A program made the translations under genes and the position numbers. A DNA stretch of 64,000 bases from Noviherbaspirillum saxi (GTDB taxonomy: Bacteria; Pseudomonadota; Gammaproteobacteria; Burkholderiales; Burkholderiaceae_D), in contig NZ_QYUO01000001.1 of NCBI RefSeq assembly GCF_003591035.1, forward strand, positions 3,224,001-3,288,000. Direction: 5' to 3'. The notes beneath the pieces are model-generated. The model was not told the origin of the DNA. It did not search any database and worked only from the letters and a program-made list of their open reading frames with translations. Positions 56,048 through 64,000 of this stretch are shown one piece after another (the stretch's first letter is position 1; each line of letters begins with the position of its first letter).

Positions 56048-57232
56048 TTAAACGACCTCGAAAAGACCTGCCGCGCCCATGCCGCCGCCAACGCACATGG
56101 AAACAACGACGAACTTCACACCGCGGCGCTTGCCTTCGATCAGCGCATGGCCGACAAGGCGAGCGCCGGTCATGCCATATGGATGACCGATGGAGATGGC
56201 GCCGCCGTTTACGTTGTAGATTTCCGGATCAATGCCGAGTTTGTCGCGGCAGTAGAGAACCTGACAGGCAAAAGCTTCATTGAGCTCCCACAAGCCGATG
56301 TCCTCCACCTTCAGGCCATGCTGCTTGAGCAATTTAGGGATGGCGTAGATGGGGCCGATACCCATCTCTTCAGGCGGACAGCCAGCGACGGTCATTCCAC
56401 GATAGATACCCAGCGGCTCCAGGCCACGACGCTCCGCGAACTTGGCTTCAGTAAGCACACAGGCAGAGGCACCATCAGACAACTGACTTGCATTGCCAGC
56501 AGTGATGATGCCGCCTTCGAGCACTGTTTTCAGGCTCGCCAAGCCCTCGTAGGTTGTGTCCGGTCGGTTACCTTCGTCCGCGCTAAGCGAGATGTCTTGG
56601 TAACTTATTTCGCCGGTGTTCTTGTCGGCAATCTTCATCCGTGTTTGGATGGGGGCGATCTCGGCGCTCAGGCGGCCCTGCTCTTGTGCCAGGGCGGTGC
56701 TGCGCTGCGACTCCAGAGAGTAGCGGTCCTGCGCCTCGCGAGAGATGCCGAACTTCTTGGCCACGTTCTCAGCGGTATACAGCATGGGCATATACGCATG
56801 AGGAACCTGTGCAACCACGTTGCTGTCCGCCTCCCGCCCGGCCCAGGCGAAGTACTCGTTTTGGACCGCCGAGATGTTGTCCTGCCCGCCTGCAATGCAG
56901 GCTTCCATGCCATCGAACGTAATTTGCTTGGCGGCCGTGGCGATGGCCATCAGGCCAGAGGAACATTGACGGTCAAGCGTCTGCGCGGAAACAGAAACGG
57001 GCAACCCAGCAGCGAAGACGGCCATGCGCGCCAGGTTGCCACCGGCAGTACCAGCGCCCAGCACTGTGCCGATAACGACATCTTCGAAGACTTCTCCTTC
57101 TAGACCGGAGCGCTCAACGGCATGCTTGATAGCATGGCCCATCAACGTGGGCGACTTGGTGTCATTGAACGCGCCACGATAAGCCCGGCCAATAGGCGTA
57201 CGGGCGGTAGAAACGATAACTGCTTCACGCAT
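56048..57232 (-). CDS. Acetyl-CoA acyltransferase (thiolase)
   Basis: It cleaves 3-ketoacyl-CoA to acetyl-CoA and a shortened acyl-CoA. The 394-aa protein has the nucleophile C90 in [12 protein letters not shown], the His in [20 protein letters not shown] and the second Cys in [15 protein letters not shown]. The degradative FadA-like type is favoured by context. AAAGGA precedes the ATG. Confidence 0.92.
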   Translation of the reverse strand: MREAVIVSTARTPIGRAYRGAFNDTKSPTLMGHAIKHAVERSGLEGEVFEDVVIGTVLGAGTAGGNLARMAVFAAGLPVSVSAQTLDRQCSSGLMAIATAAKQITFDGMEACIAGGQDNISAVQNEYFAWAGREADSNVVAQVPHAYMPMLYTAENVAKKFGISREAQDRYSLESQRSTALAQEQGRLSAEIAPIQTRMKIADKNTGEISYQDISLSADEGNRPDTTYEGLASLKTVLEGGIITAGNASQLSDGASACVLTEAKFAERRGLEPLGIYRGMTVAGCPPEEMGIGPIYAIPKLLKQHGLKVEDIGLWELNEAFACQVLYCRDKLGIDPEIYNVNGGAISIGHPYGMTGARLVGHALIEGKRRGVKFVVVSMCVGGGMGAAGLFEVV

Positions 57233-57263
57233 TTTGCAATTCCTTTATAAGCATGGATGGGGC

Positions 57264-58169
57264 TCAGTGGGCGGCGGAGGCCTTGGTGACGAAGCGCATC
57301 GTCTGCTGCGTTGCACCTTCCAAGACGTGCTGGACCGAGGGATCGGAGATCGCCTCAAAGTGGGCAGCAACTCCCTCGGGCGTACGCTCCTCCTCAGGCA
57401 GATATACGCCTTCGGTTTCGTAGATGTAGCTGCGCGCAAAAACGCCGCAACCTGCACCGAGAATGACCTTGGACGGAGCTTGTTCGCTCGCCAGAAAGAG
57501 CACGCCAGGAGTGACAGTTTCCGGAGCAAGCAGGGGTTGGACGTTCGGAGGAATGAGACCTTCGGTCATCCGGGTCGCTGCCGTGGGAGCCAAGACATTC
57601 ACGCGAATGTCGACCTTCTGGCCTTCCTGATGGAGCACATTCATCAAACCGACCATGGCAGCCTTGGCAGCACCGTAGTTCGACTGCCCGAAATTGCCGT
57701 AAATGCCAGAGGCAGAAGAGGTCAAAATAATGCGGCCATACTTCTGCTCACGCATGGTCTCCCAGACAGCCTTGAGGCAATTGACAGTGCCTTTGACATG
57801 CACATCCATCACTGTCCAAAAATCGCTCAGCGGCATCTTCGAGAAACTGGCGTCACGCAGAATGCCTGCATTGGCAATCAGGATGTCGACTCTCCCCCAA
57901 GCGGCCTTGGCTTGTGCAAACATGGCCTCTACTTCCTCATAAACCGCTACGTTCGCACCATTGGCAATTGCTTCTCCCCCCAAATCGCGAATTTCTTTTG
58001 CGACGGCTTCTGCGGCCAGGAGACTACCGCCATTGCCGTCGCGGGCACCACCGAGGTCATTGACCACTACTTTTGCGCCGCGCGCTGCCAAACCAAGCGC
58101 ATGGGATCGCCCCAGCCCATTGCCTGCGCCGGTGACGATAGCGACCCGTCCGTCAAATCGAATGGTCAT
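57264..58169 (-). CDS. SDR, 3-hydroxyacyl-CoA dehydrogenase of MFE-2 type
   Basis: The 301-aa short-chain dehydrogenase has VAIVTGAGNGLGRSHALGLA, VVVNDLGGARDGNGG, IANAGILRDASFSKM and the active site SSASGIYGNFGQSNYGAAKA. This pattern matches the (3R)-hydroxyacyl-CoA dehydrogenase domain of multifunctional enzyme 2. The start MTIRFDGRV shares one base with the MaoC stop, so the dehydratase and dehydrogenase are translationally coupled, a split MFE-2. Confidence 0.88.
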   Translation of the reverse strand: MTIRFDGRVAIVTGAGNGLGRSHALGLAARGAKVVVNDLGGARDGNGGSLLAAEAVAKEIRDLGGEAIANGANVAVYEEVEAMFAQAKAAWGRVDILIANAGILRDASFSKMPLSDFWTVMDVHVKGTVNCLKAVWETMREQKYGRIILTSSASGIYGNFGQSNYGAAKAAMVGLMNVLHQEGQKVDIRVNVLAPTAATRMTEGLIPPNVQPLLAPETVTPGVLFLASEQAPSKVILGAGCGVFARSYIYETEGVYLPEEERTPEGVAAHFEAISDPSVQHVLEGATQQTMRFVTKASAAH

Positions 58170-58645
58170 CACTTGCCTCCCGCGTTCACCAGACCGATGG
58201 CGATCCACTCGGCGATGAGGGCCGGCTTGTCCTCGCCCTCAATCTCCACGGTGACGGTCGTGACCTGCTGATAGCGCCCCGGAGCAGGCTCCGTGAACTC
58301 ACTGATCACGAAGCGGGCACGCACCCGCTTGCCACTGCGCACGGGGGACAGAAACCGGATCTTGTTGTAGCCATAATTCACCGTGACCTTGACGTCATCG
58401 GGAATTGGCACCGACTTTTCGATCAGCGCGGGCAGCAACGACAGCACCAACAATCCATGTGCAACGGTCCCTCCAAAGGGGCCGTTCTTGGCGCGCTCTG
58501 GGTCAACGTGGATAAACTGATGGTCACCCGTAACGTCGGCGAAACTATTGATACGCGCTTGGTCGACCAGGGTCCACCCGGACGGATCGAGCTCTTTGCC
58601 CACCAGGGAGCGAAGCGCCTCGGGATTGATTCTTTGGATACTCAT
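58169..58645 (-). CDS. MaoC-like (R)-specific enoyl-CoA hydratase
   Basis: The 158-aa hot-dog-fold protein carries the hydratase-2 motif: ADVTGDHQFIHVDPERA with the catalytic Asp and His, and FGGTVAHGLLVLSLLP. Product stereochemistry would be (3R), matching the downstream MFE-2-like dehydrogenase. AGGAGAG precedes the ATG. It lies 15 nt after the RhlG-like SDR. Confidence 0.9.
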   Translation of the reverse strand: MSIQRINPEALRSLVGKELDPSGWTLVDQARINSFADVTGDHQFIHVDPERAKNGPFGGTVAHGLLVLSLLPALIEKSVPIPDDVKVTVNYGYNKIRFLSPVRSGKRVRARFVISEFTEPAPGRYQQVTTVTVEIEGEDKPALIAEWIAIGLVNAGGK

Positions 58646-58660
58646 GATTTCTCTCCTACT

Positions 58661-59440
58661 TCAGCGCGTGGTGGAGTAGCCACCGTCCAGAGGAATTACG
58701 GCGCCAGTGATATAGGCAGATGCGAGGGACGCAAGGAAGATCGCGGTCCCTGCTACGTCCGAGGGCAAGCCCGTGCGCCGGCGCGGAATCACCGAAACGA
58801 TCTTGTCGCCCGCTTGTTTGAGCATCTGCGCCGTCATCTTGGTTTCAAACGGACCGGGGGCAATCGCATTAACGCTGATGTTCTCCGCAGCCAGGTGCTT
58901 GGCCATGTGCCGCGTGAGGTGGTGCACGGCCGCTTTGCTGGCCGAGTAGGAGTAGTTCTCCATGTCCGGGCTGGTCAACCCATCGATGGAGCCGATATTG
59001 ATGACGCGGGCGGGGTCTTGCGCCGTGGCGGCGGCACGCAACGCCGGCGCAAGCTGCTGGGTCAGAAAGAAAATGGACCGTACATTAAGATCCATCACTT
59101 TGTCCCAGCCACTCTCGGGGAACTCGGCGAAGGGTGCCCCCCACGTCGCGCCCGCGTTGTTGACGAGGAGGTGAATCTTGGGCTCGCGCTCCAGCATGGA
59201 GTTGGCAAACTGGGCAACCGCGGTGGGATCGCCAAGATCGGCGCTGAGGCCAATGGCCGTCCCATGCTTGCTCAGAGACGCTGCTGCCTCCACGCAGGCG
59301 TCGTGCTTGCGTGAGACCACATAGGTTTTGACACCCGCCTTGACCAAGCCTTCGGCAATCATGTAGCCGATGCCACGCGTGCCACCGGTGACGACCGCGA
59401 CCTTCCCTTGGAGGTCGAACAAGGATGCAGTACCAGACAT
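58661..59440 (-). CDS. SDR, RhlG-like 3-ketoacyl reductase/dehydrogenase
   Basis: The 259-aa product starts MSGTASLFDLQGKVAVVTGG with TGGTRGIG, NNAGATWGAPFAEFPESGWD, and active site YSYSASKAA. By recall it resembles Pseudomonas RhlG (NADPH-dependent beta-ketoacyl reductase), including WGAP and PARVINIGS. In this operon it may oxidise a hydroxyl or reduce a keto intermediate. AAAGGA precedes the start; a 54-codon upstream frame overlaps the ACAD gene and is rejected. Confidence 0.85.
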   Translation of the reverse strand: MSGTASLFDLQGKVAVVTGGTRGIGYMIAEGLVKAGVKTYVVSRKHDACVEAAASLSKHGTAIGLSADLGDPTAVAQFANSMLEREPKIHLLVNNAGATWGAPFAEFPESGWDKVMDLNVRSIFFLTQQLAPALRAAATAQDPARVINIGSIDGLTSPDMENYSYSASKAAVHHLTRHMAKHLAAENISVNAIAPGPFETKMTAQMLKQAGDKIVSVIPRRRTGLPSDVAGTAIFLASLASAYITGAVIPLDGGYSTTR

Positions 59441-59465
59441 GTAAGTTCCTTTGAAAAACGAAAAA

Positions 59466-61214
59466 TCAGATGAAATCCAGCTCATGAGCGAGCAAGGCGT
59501 CTTGCACTTCGCTGGCAGCGTTGAGGCGTGCGGCGCGCACATCGACCTCAGGGTGAACAAAGGCAAAGTAGAAATCGGCTTCTGCACGTTTGCTCTGCGC
59601 ATTGATGGGCAACTTGTCGCCCTGGTCGATGGTTTGCAGCGTCCGCAGCCAGAGCACTCCCATCACTCCATGGCCCACCAGCCACAGGAATTCGCGAGCC
59701 ATCTCCAGCGCGGAGAACGGTGAGGCTTTGAGCTGCCCGGCCAATGCCACTGCAGCGCCCTCGATCAAGTCCAGCGTCCTCGAGACTTGCGCTGCACGCC
59801 TCCCCTGGGGCAGGAAGGCGACTTGTCCGCGCATCCAGGCCAGCAGCTCCGGACAGCCTTCTTCCAGACGTCGCAGCACGATGTCTAGCGATTGCACATC
59901 GTTCGTGCCTTCGTAGATGGGCAGGATCTGCACGTCTCGCAGCAGAACCTCGACGCCGCTCTCGCGAATATATCCGTGGCCGCCCAAGGTCTGCATCGCG
60001 GCGGTGGCGACCTCCACGCCATACTCGCTGGCGACCACCTTGGACAGGGGCATCAGCATGGACAGCAGACGCTCCGATTGCACGGCCAGGGCCGGGTCTG
60101 GACTCGCGGTCGTCTCCTGGGTGATGCTGGCGAAGAAGGCCAGCATGCGCGCACTGGACGTCAACGTACGCATGCGCACCAGTTCACGGCGGATGTTCGG
60201 GTGCTCGATGATAGGCACGGAGCCCTTACGGCCACCCACCAGATCGCGGCCCTGGACGCGCTCCCGGGCATAGGCCAATGCCTTTTGGCTGGCGATCTCG
60301 GCCACGCCGATGGCTTGGAACGATGTCCCCAGACGGGCGAGTTTCATCATGATGAACATGCCCGCCAGGCCGGTGCCGGGCGTGCCGACGATCCAGCCAT
60401 GTGCGTCTTCAAAGAGAAGCTCGGCCGTGGCGGAAGCGTGAATGCCCAGCTTGTGCTCGACACGGGGGCATCGCACCCCGTTGGGCACCGTCCAGGCTCC
60501 CGATGCGTTTTTTCGGAACTTGGGAACGATGAACAGGCCTAGGCCCGCCAAGCCCGAAGCACCGCCCTGGACACGCGCGAGCACCAGATGCGCGATGTTC
60601 TCGGTCAGATCGTGGTCGCCACCCGTGATGAAGATCTTTGTACCAGAAATGCGGTAGGTTCCGTCTCCCGTATCGGATGCGGTCGTGCGCATCAGGGAAA
60701 GATCGGTGCCGCACTGCGGTTCGGTTAGACACATCGTGCCATTCCATTCGCCCGACCCGATGCGACTCAGATAGTCTGACTTCAGTACATCAGATCCCAG
60801 GGCATCGATCACTTTGTACACACCCAGCCGAAGCGATGCGTAAAGAGCAAAAGACATCGACCCGCTGCTCAGCACTTCGTCGCACGCCAAGCCTGCGGCC
60901 AACGGCAGACCCTGCCCGCCATGTTCCGGCGCAACATGCAATGATGCCCACCCTGCGGCAGCCAATTCCTTGTAGACCTCCGGATAACCCCTTGGCGTGC
61001 GGACAGAGCCATCGGCCACAGTACAGCCTTCTTCGTCAGCCAGAACCGACAGGGGTACCAAACGTTCTGCGACGAATGTACCTAGCGTGGCCACGATCTC
61101 GGATAGAGTGGCCGCGTCAGCATCTGCAGCGCCAGGCATCTGCAGATACTCCGGCGCAAGCACGTGCCCCGCGAGGAAGCGGTAGTCGGAAGAAGGCGCA
61201 ATGTAGTCAGACAT
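59466..61214 (-). CDS. Acyl-CoA dehydrogenase, long DmdC-like form
   Basis: An FAD enzyme introducing the alpha-beta double bond. At 582 aa it is longer than the ~380-aa classical form and has an extra C-terminal helical domain, as in DmdC/FadE-type acyl-CoA dehydrogenases. Motifs are GTMCLTEPQCGTDLSLMRT, SGTKIFITGGDHDL, and LGGHGYIRESGVEVLLRDVQ followed by PIYEGTNDVQSLD, whose Glu is the expected catalytic base. AAGGAG precedes the ATG. Confidence 0.9.
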   Translation of the reverse strand: MSDYIAPSSDYRFLAGHVLAPEYLQMPGAADADAATLSEIVATLGTFVAERLVPLSVLADEEGCTVADGSVRTPRGYPEVYKELAAAGWASLHVAPEHGGQGLPLAAGLACDEVLSSGSMSFALYASLRLGVYKVIDALGSDVLKSDYLSRIGSGEWNGTMCLTEPQCGTDLSLMRTTASDTGDGTYRISGTKIFITGGDHDLTENIAHLVLARVQGGASGLAGLGLFIVPKFRKNASGAWTVPNGVRCPRVEHKLGIHASATAELLFEDAHGWIVGTPGTGLAGMFIMMKLARLGTSFQAIGVAEIASQKALAYARERVQGRDLVGGRKGSVPIIEHPNIRRELVRMRTLTSSARMLAFFASITQETTASPDPALAVQSERLLSMLMPLSKVVASEYGVEVATAAMQTLGGHGYIRESGVEVLLRDVQILPIYEGTNDVQSLDIVLRRLEEGCPELLAWMRGQVAFLPQGRRAAQVSRTLDLIEGAAVALAGQLKASPFSALEMAREFLWLVGHGVMGVLWLRTLQTIDQGDKLPINAQSKRAEADFYFAFVHPEVDVRAARLNAASEVQDALLAHELDFI

Positions 61215-61231
61215 TTCTTCTCTCCTTGCCC

Positions 61232-62017
61232 TTAAGTACCGCTGAAGGTCATGCCCTTGAAAAGGGATTCGATGCCTTTTTCCTGGACCCTATTGACCGC
61301 GCTCTTCATGTCATTGGTATCGAAGGTCGCCGGGGCCAGGGCGATAGTCATGTCATCGGCAGCACTCAGGCCGCTTGCTGCCGACGCGTTCACGATGGCC
61401 TTGTTCACCGCATGGGCAATCGTAGGGCCTTCAGACAGTTGCTTGGCGTAGGAACGTGCTTTGGCCTCGACTTCGCTGTCAGGAAGAATGCGATTGATGA
61501 GGCCCCACTCCAGCATGGTCTTTGCCGGGTACGGGCTCGCAGAAAACACCATCTCCTTGGCACGCGTTAGCCCAATCCGTTGAACCAGACGCGGCCCGCC
61601 ACCCAGAAGCGTTGCCGTACCAATGCGTGCTTCCACCTGCCCAAATTGGGCAGACTCCCCCGCCCAGATGATGTCGTGAATCTGCGCAAGCTCCAGACCG
61701 CCCCCCAAACACATGCCTCGAACGGCGACCACGGTGGGAAACGGCAGTTTCTCGAAACGCTGAGTCAGCAAGTAACTACGGTTGAGCATGCGACGACCGT
61801 CGTTTCCGTCCTTGTTGAGGAAGTTCTCCGTCACATGTGCGCCACCGCAGAAGTGTTCGCCGGTTGCCAGTGTGAGCAACGCACGTGCCTTGTTTTTGAC
61901 AGCCAGCTCCATGCCCTCTTCAAATCCCGCGAAGGCAGAATTGCCAAGCAGATTTAAAGGCGGGTTATCGAACGTTACGATTGCAAGATTTCCATCCATT
62001 TCAAACTTGATGCCCAT
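61232..62017 (-). CDS. Enoyl-CoA hydratase (crotonase family)
   Basis: This 261-aa protein keeps both hydratase glutamates, in GMCLGGGLELAQIHDIIWAG and SAQFGQVEARIG, unlike the other crotonase of the cluster. The oxyanion-hole segment GEHFCGGAHVTE is also seen. AAGGAG precedes the ATG, and it lies 17 nt upstream of the dehydrogenase gene. It would give (3S)-hydroxyacyl-CoA, in contrast to the MaoC route. Confidence 0.9.
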   Translation of the reverse strand: MGIKFEMDGNLAIVTFDNPPLNLLGNSAFAGFEEGMELAVKNKARALLTLATGEHFCGGAHVTENFLNKDGNDGRRMLNRSYLLTQRFEKLPFPTVVAVRGMCLGGGLELAQIHDIIWAGESAQFGQVEARIGTATLLGGGPRLVQRIGLTRAKEMVFSASPYPAKTMLEWGLINRILPDSEVEAKARSYAKQLSEGPTIAHAVNKAIVNASAASGLSAADDMTIALAPATFDTNDMKSAVNRVQEKGIESLFKGMTFSGT

Positions 62018-62133
62018 TTCTATACTCCTTCAGGTGGTATGGGTGCCGTATGGGCGGCCCGGGTTAAGGCCCGATGGGCCTGGTCAAAAAAATAAAGGTT
62101 GATTGACTGCCCCCTGCCGAGGGGCAGTGACGG

Positions 62134-63696
62134 CTATCCGACTTGGCGGCTCTGATTAGCCCAGTAGGGCTCACGCAAGTGACGGCGCAGAACCTTCCCA
62201 GTCGCATTTCTTGGAAGCGCTTCCACGAAATCAATGGATTTCGGAACCTTGTAGCCAGCGATGAGCTCTTTAAGAAACGTGAGAATCTCTGCCTCGGAGG
62301 TGATTGCCCCGGACTTGAGGACGACCGCAGCCTTGACTGCCTCGCCCCACTTTAGGTCTGGCACCCCAAATACCGCCGCCTCTGCGACCGCCGGGTAGTT
62401 GAAAAGCGCGTTCTCCACTTCCGCGGGGTAGACGTTCTCTCCGCCCGAAACAATCATGTCTTTCTTGCGGTCATGAAGAAAGACGTAACCCTTCTCATCC
62501 ATGTAACCAAGGTCACCGGAGTAAAGCCACCCATTACGAAGAATCGCAGCGCTGTCCTCGTTACGATTCCAGTAGCCCTTCATGACCTGGGGGCCACGTC
62601 CGACAACCTCGCCAACCTCACTGCGCGGGAGCTCGACACCGTCGTTGTCAACAACCTTGACCTCGGTATCAGGCAGCGGACGGCCACAGGACAAAGTGAG
62701 ATGGATGTTGCCGGCGGCGATCTCACGATGGTCCGAAGGAGACAGATAAGTGATGGGTCCATTGGTCTCTGTCAATCCGTACACTTGGCCAAATTCCGCC
62801 TGAGGAAACGCGGCCATCGCTTGCAACAGAGACTCAGTGGCCATGGGTGCCGCACCGTAAATCACCAACCGAAGACTCTGACAGTCGCGAGAGCCCTTAG
62901 GCAATGCGGCAACCAGCGCGCGAATCATCATAGGAACCATCATGAGAACAGTGATGCCCACGGACTTGATGGCTTGAACCAGCGTGACTGGATTGAAGTC
63001 CTTGAAAACCACCAAGGTAGAACCCGCATACAAGCCCGCCAGTCCCGCACCTGCCCCTGCGACATGCCCATGGGGAAGAATACACAACACCACGTCGGCA
63101 GGGTTCATGCTCGTCCACGGAGAAGGCACACCAACGTCAAGTGGAGCGAACGCGCTCGTTACATTGGCGTTGGTCAGCTGAACTCCTTTTGGCTTCGTGG
63201 TCGTTCCACTCGTGTAGAGCTGGATGCAGACTTCATTTTTCTTGGATGTTGTAGACGGCTCAGTGGCCGACTGTGAATTTCTCCAACGGGTGAACTCATC
63301 CCCGGTAGGAATCACCTTCTCGACGAAGCTCAGTTCCTCTTTTGCCTGTTCGAGCATAGGAAGATATGCAACGCCAGCAAACACCACCCGCGCGCTGCAA
63401 TCCGATATCACAGTCACTGCTTCAGATTGTGTTGACCGTGAATTCATCGGAACAACTACAGCGCCGATGCGCGCTGCACCAAGCCACACCTCATAAAACT
63501 GGTCGCTATTTGTATCCAATAGGACCAGACGCTCGCTGCTTTTTACGCCCAATGCCAAAAGCCCGTTCGCGACTTGGTTAACACGTTGATTCAGTTCTTT
63601 GTATGTGGTGCGGCGATCTTCAAACACCAATGCAATCTGCGCTGGTCGCTCATGGGCATGATGGCGAACCACATCCGAGATGTCTTGAGTAATCAC
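62134..63696 (-). CDS. AMP-forming acyl-CoA ligase (proximal), GTG start
   Basis: First gene of the cluster. The 520-aa protein has IQLYTSGTTTKPKGVQLTNA, QVYGLTETNGPITYL, YSGDLGYMDEKGYVFLHDRK and the C-terminal PRNATGKVLRRHLREP with the catalytic Lys. It belongs to the medium/short-chain or aryl-acid ligase branch, so its substrate probably differs from the distal ligase. The initiator is GTG at 63696, with a strong GGAGG 7 nt upstream. A predicted start site at 63739 gives a 43-nt leader. Confidence 0.9.
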   Translation of the reverse strand: MITQDISDVVRHHAHERPAQIALVFEDRRTTYKELNQRVNQVANGLLALGVKSSERLVLLDTNSDQFYEVWLGAARIGAVVVPMNSRSTQSEAVTVISDCSARVVFAGVAYLPMLEQAKEELSFVEKVIPTGDEFTRWRNSQSATEPSTTSKKNEVCIQLYTSGTTTKPKGVQLTNANVTSAFAPLDVGVPSPWTSMNPADVVLCILPHGHVAGAGAGLAGLYAGSTLVVFKDFNPVTLVQAIKSVGITVLMMVPMMIRALVAALPKGSRDCQSLRLVIYGAAPMATESLLQAMAAFPQAEFGQVYGLTETNGPITYLSPSDHREIAAGNIHLTLSCGRPLPDTEVKVVDNDGVELPRSEVGEVVGRGPQVMKGYWNRNEDSAAILRNGWLYSGDLGYMDEKGYVFLHDRKKDMIVSGGENVYPAEVENALFNYPAVAEAAVFGVPDLKWGEAVKAAVVLKSGAITSEAEILTFLKELIAGYKVPKSIDFVEALPRNATGKVLRRHLREPYWANQSRQVG

Positions 63697-63745
63697 TTTG
63701 TCCCCTCCTCATCGCAAGTCAATGCGTTTCGTTTTGATGAGGATG

Positions 63746-63787
63746 AGTATAGGAATGGATGCGTCTCGACACCGTCGGCTAGCCGAC
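63746..63787 (-). promoter_or_regulatory. Activator-type promoter of the acyl-CoA cluster with FNR-like palindrome
   Basis: A minus-strand -10 TATACT (63746-63751) has no good -35 (CGGTGT). Instead a perfect 14-bp palindrome GTCGG-CTAG-CCGAC occupies 63774-63787. With the start taken 7 nt after the -10 box (63739), the palindrome centre is at -41.5, the class II activator position. Half-site length and 4-bp spacing equal those of FNR sites. The gene just upstream encodes a Crp/Fnr-type regulator. Confidence 0.6.
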
Positions 63788-63839
63788 ACTTGGGGGGCAG
63801 ATACCCCATAAAGTTTACGATAGTGCAGGCGGCAGTCGC

Positions 63840-64000
63840 CTACACGGCCTTGCGGGCCCGAGATGAGTACTCCCGCAGTCCCGCCAGGTTTTTGACAATG
63901 ATTTTCCCGTATCTCGTCTCTATGAAACCTTCGCGCTTGAGCTCATTCACTATAGCGCTAACCGTCTGACGCGTTGTTCCAATCATGAGCCCGAGATCTG
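63840..64000 (-). CDS. Crp/Fnr-family transcriptional regulator, C-terminal part (cut by window edge)
   Basis: The last 53 codons of a minus-strand gene encode DLGLMIGTTRQTVSAIVNEL, then KREGFIETRYGKIIVKN, the winged HTH of Crp/Fnr proteins. At the positions equivalent to CRP R180, E181 and R185 it has Arg, Gln and Ala, so its target should differ from a CRP site. The cyclic-nucleotide/sensor domain lies beyond the window. It is transcribed toward the acyl-CoA cluster, about 144 nt upstream of the first ligase. Confidence 0.8.
   Translation of the reverse strand, partial: DLGLMIGTTRQTVSAIVNELKREGFIETRYGKIIVKNLAGLREYSSRARKAV

Noticed and set aside
62106..62128. Hairpin ACTGCCCC/GGGGCAGT after the proximal ligase as a terminator
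   Set aside because: It has no U-tract on the minus strand, and the next gene has its own close ribosome-binding site. A processing element is possible but unsupported.
52000..64000. Second, inverted end of the putative Tn7-like element
   Set aside because: Scanning for TTACAAAC/TTACAGAC-type units on the plus strand gave only isolated ACAAAC matches with no tandem array. If it exists it lies outside the window or is lost.

Overview
The window reads as a betaproteobacterial chromosome segment, most likely order Burkholderiales. An Oxalobacteraceae-type genome (Herminiimonas, Herbaspirillum or Collimonas relatives) is my inference from protein character and synteny; no search was run. Moderate-to-high G+C, betaproteobacterial RpoB (1368 aa) and RpoC (1414 aa) lengths, secY-infA-rpmJ-rpsM order, and a tRNA-Tyr/Gly/Thr-tufB-tRNA-Trp-secE-nusG arrangement all fit.

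Positions 1-36200 are almost entirely the translation and transcription core on the minus strand. In transcription order: tRNA-Tyr, tRNA-Gly, tRNA-Thr, tufB, tRNA-Trp, secE, nusG, rplK, rplA, rplJ, rplL, rpoB and rpoC, closed by a bidirectional terminator. An oppositely oriented, frameshifted phosphoethanolamine-transferase gene follows. Then come the str genes (rpsL, rpsG, fusA, tufA, rpsJ), the S10 genes (rplC to rpsQ), the spc genes (rplN to secY) and the alpha genes (infA, rpmJ, rpsM, rpsK, rpsD, rpoA, rplQ), ending in a terminator. Sigma70-type promoters with 17-bp spacers can be read before the tRNA-tufB operon, before rpsL, between rpsJ and rplC, and between rpsQ and rplN. Hairpins in several intergenic gaps suggest attenuation or mRNA processing.

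Positions 36200-49820 are ordinary housekeeping genes on both strands: a class I amidotransferase-like hydrolase, an ArsC-family reductase, a response regulator fused to TPR repeats, a DHA2-type exporter, two tandem DUF2905 proteins, MidA, a pteridine-reductase-like SDR followed by folB and ttcA, a DUF6279 lipoprotein, glmU, an Lrp/AsnC regulator with a probable operator, and glmS.

Directly after glmS the character changes. There are three tandem 20-bp repeats resembling a Tn7-type transposon end, an IS630-family transposase remnant, a small unknown ORF, a secreted Cache-domain protein and a broken monooxygenase gene. A 12-kb minus-strand acyl-CoA catabolic cluster follows to the window end: two acyl-CoA ligases, an acyl-CoA dehydrogenase, hydratases of two folds, an isomerase-like crotonase, two SDRs, a thiolase and a nitronate-monooxygenase-like flavoprotein. 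A Crp/Fnr-family regulator gene lies upstream, cut by the window edge. Between it and the first ligase lies a perfect 14-bp palindrome with FNR-like geometry, centred exactly at -41.5 from a predicted start site. The simplest reading is an accessory, activator-controlled beta-oxidation operon for an unidentified carboxylic acid, next to the glmS integration hotspot.
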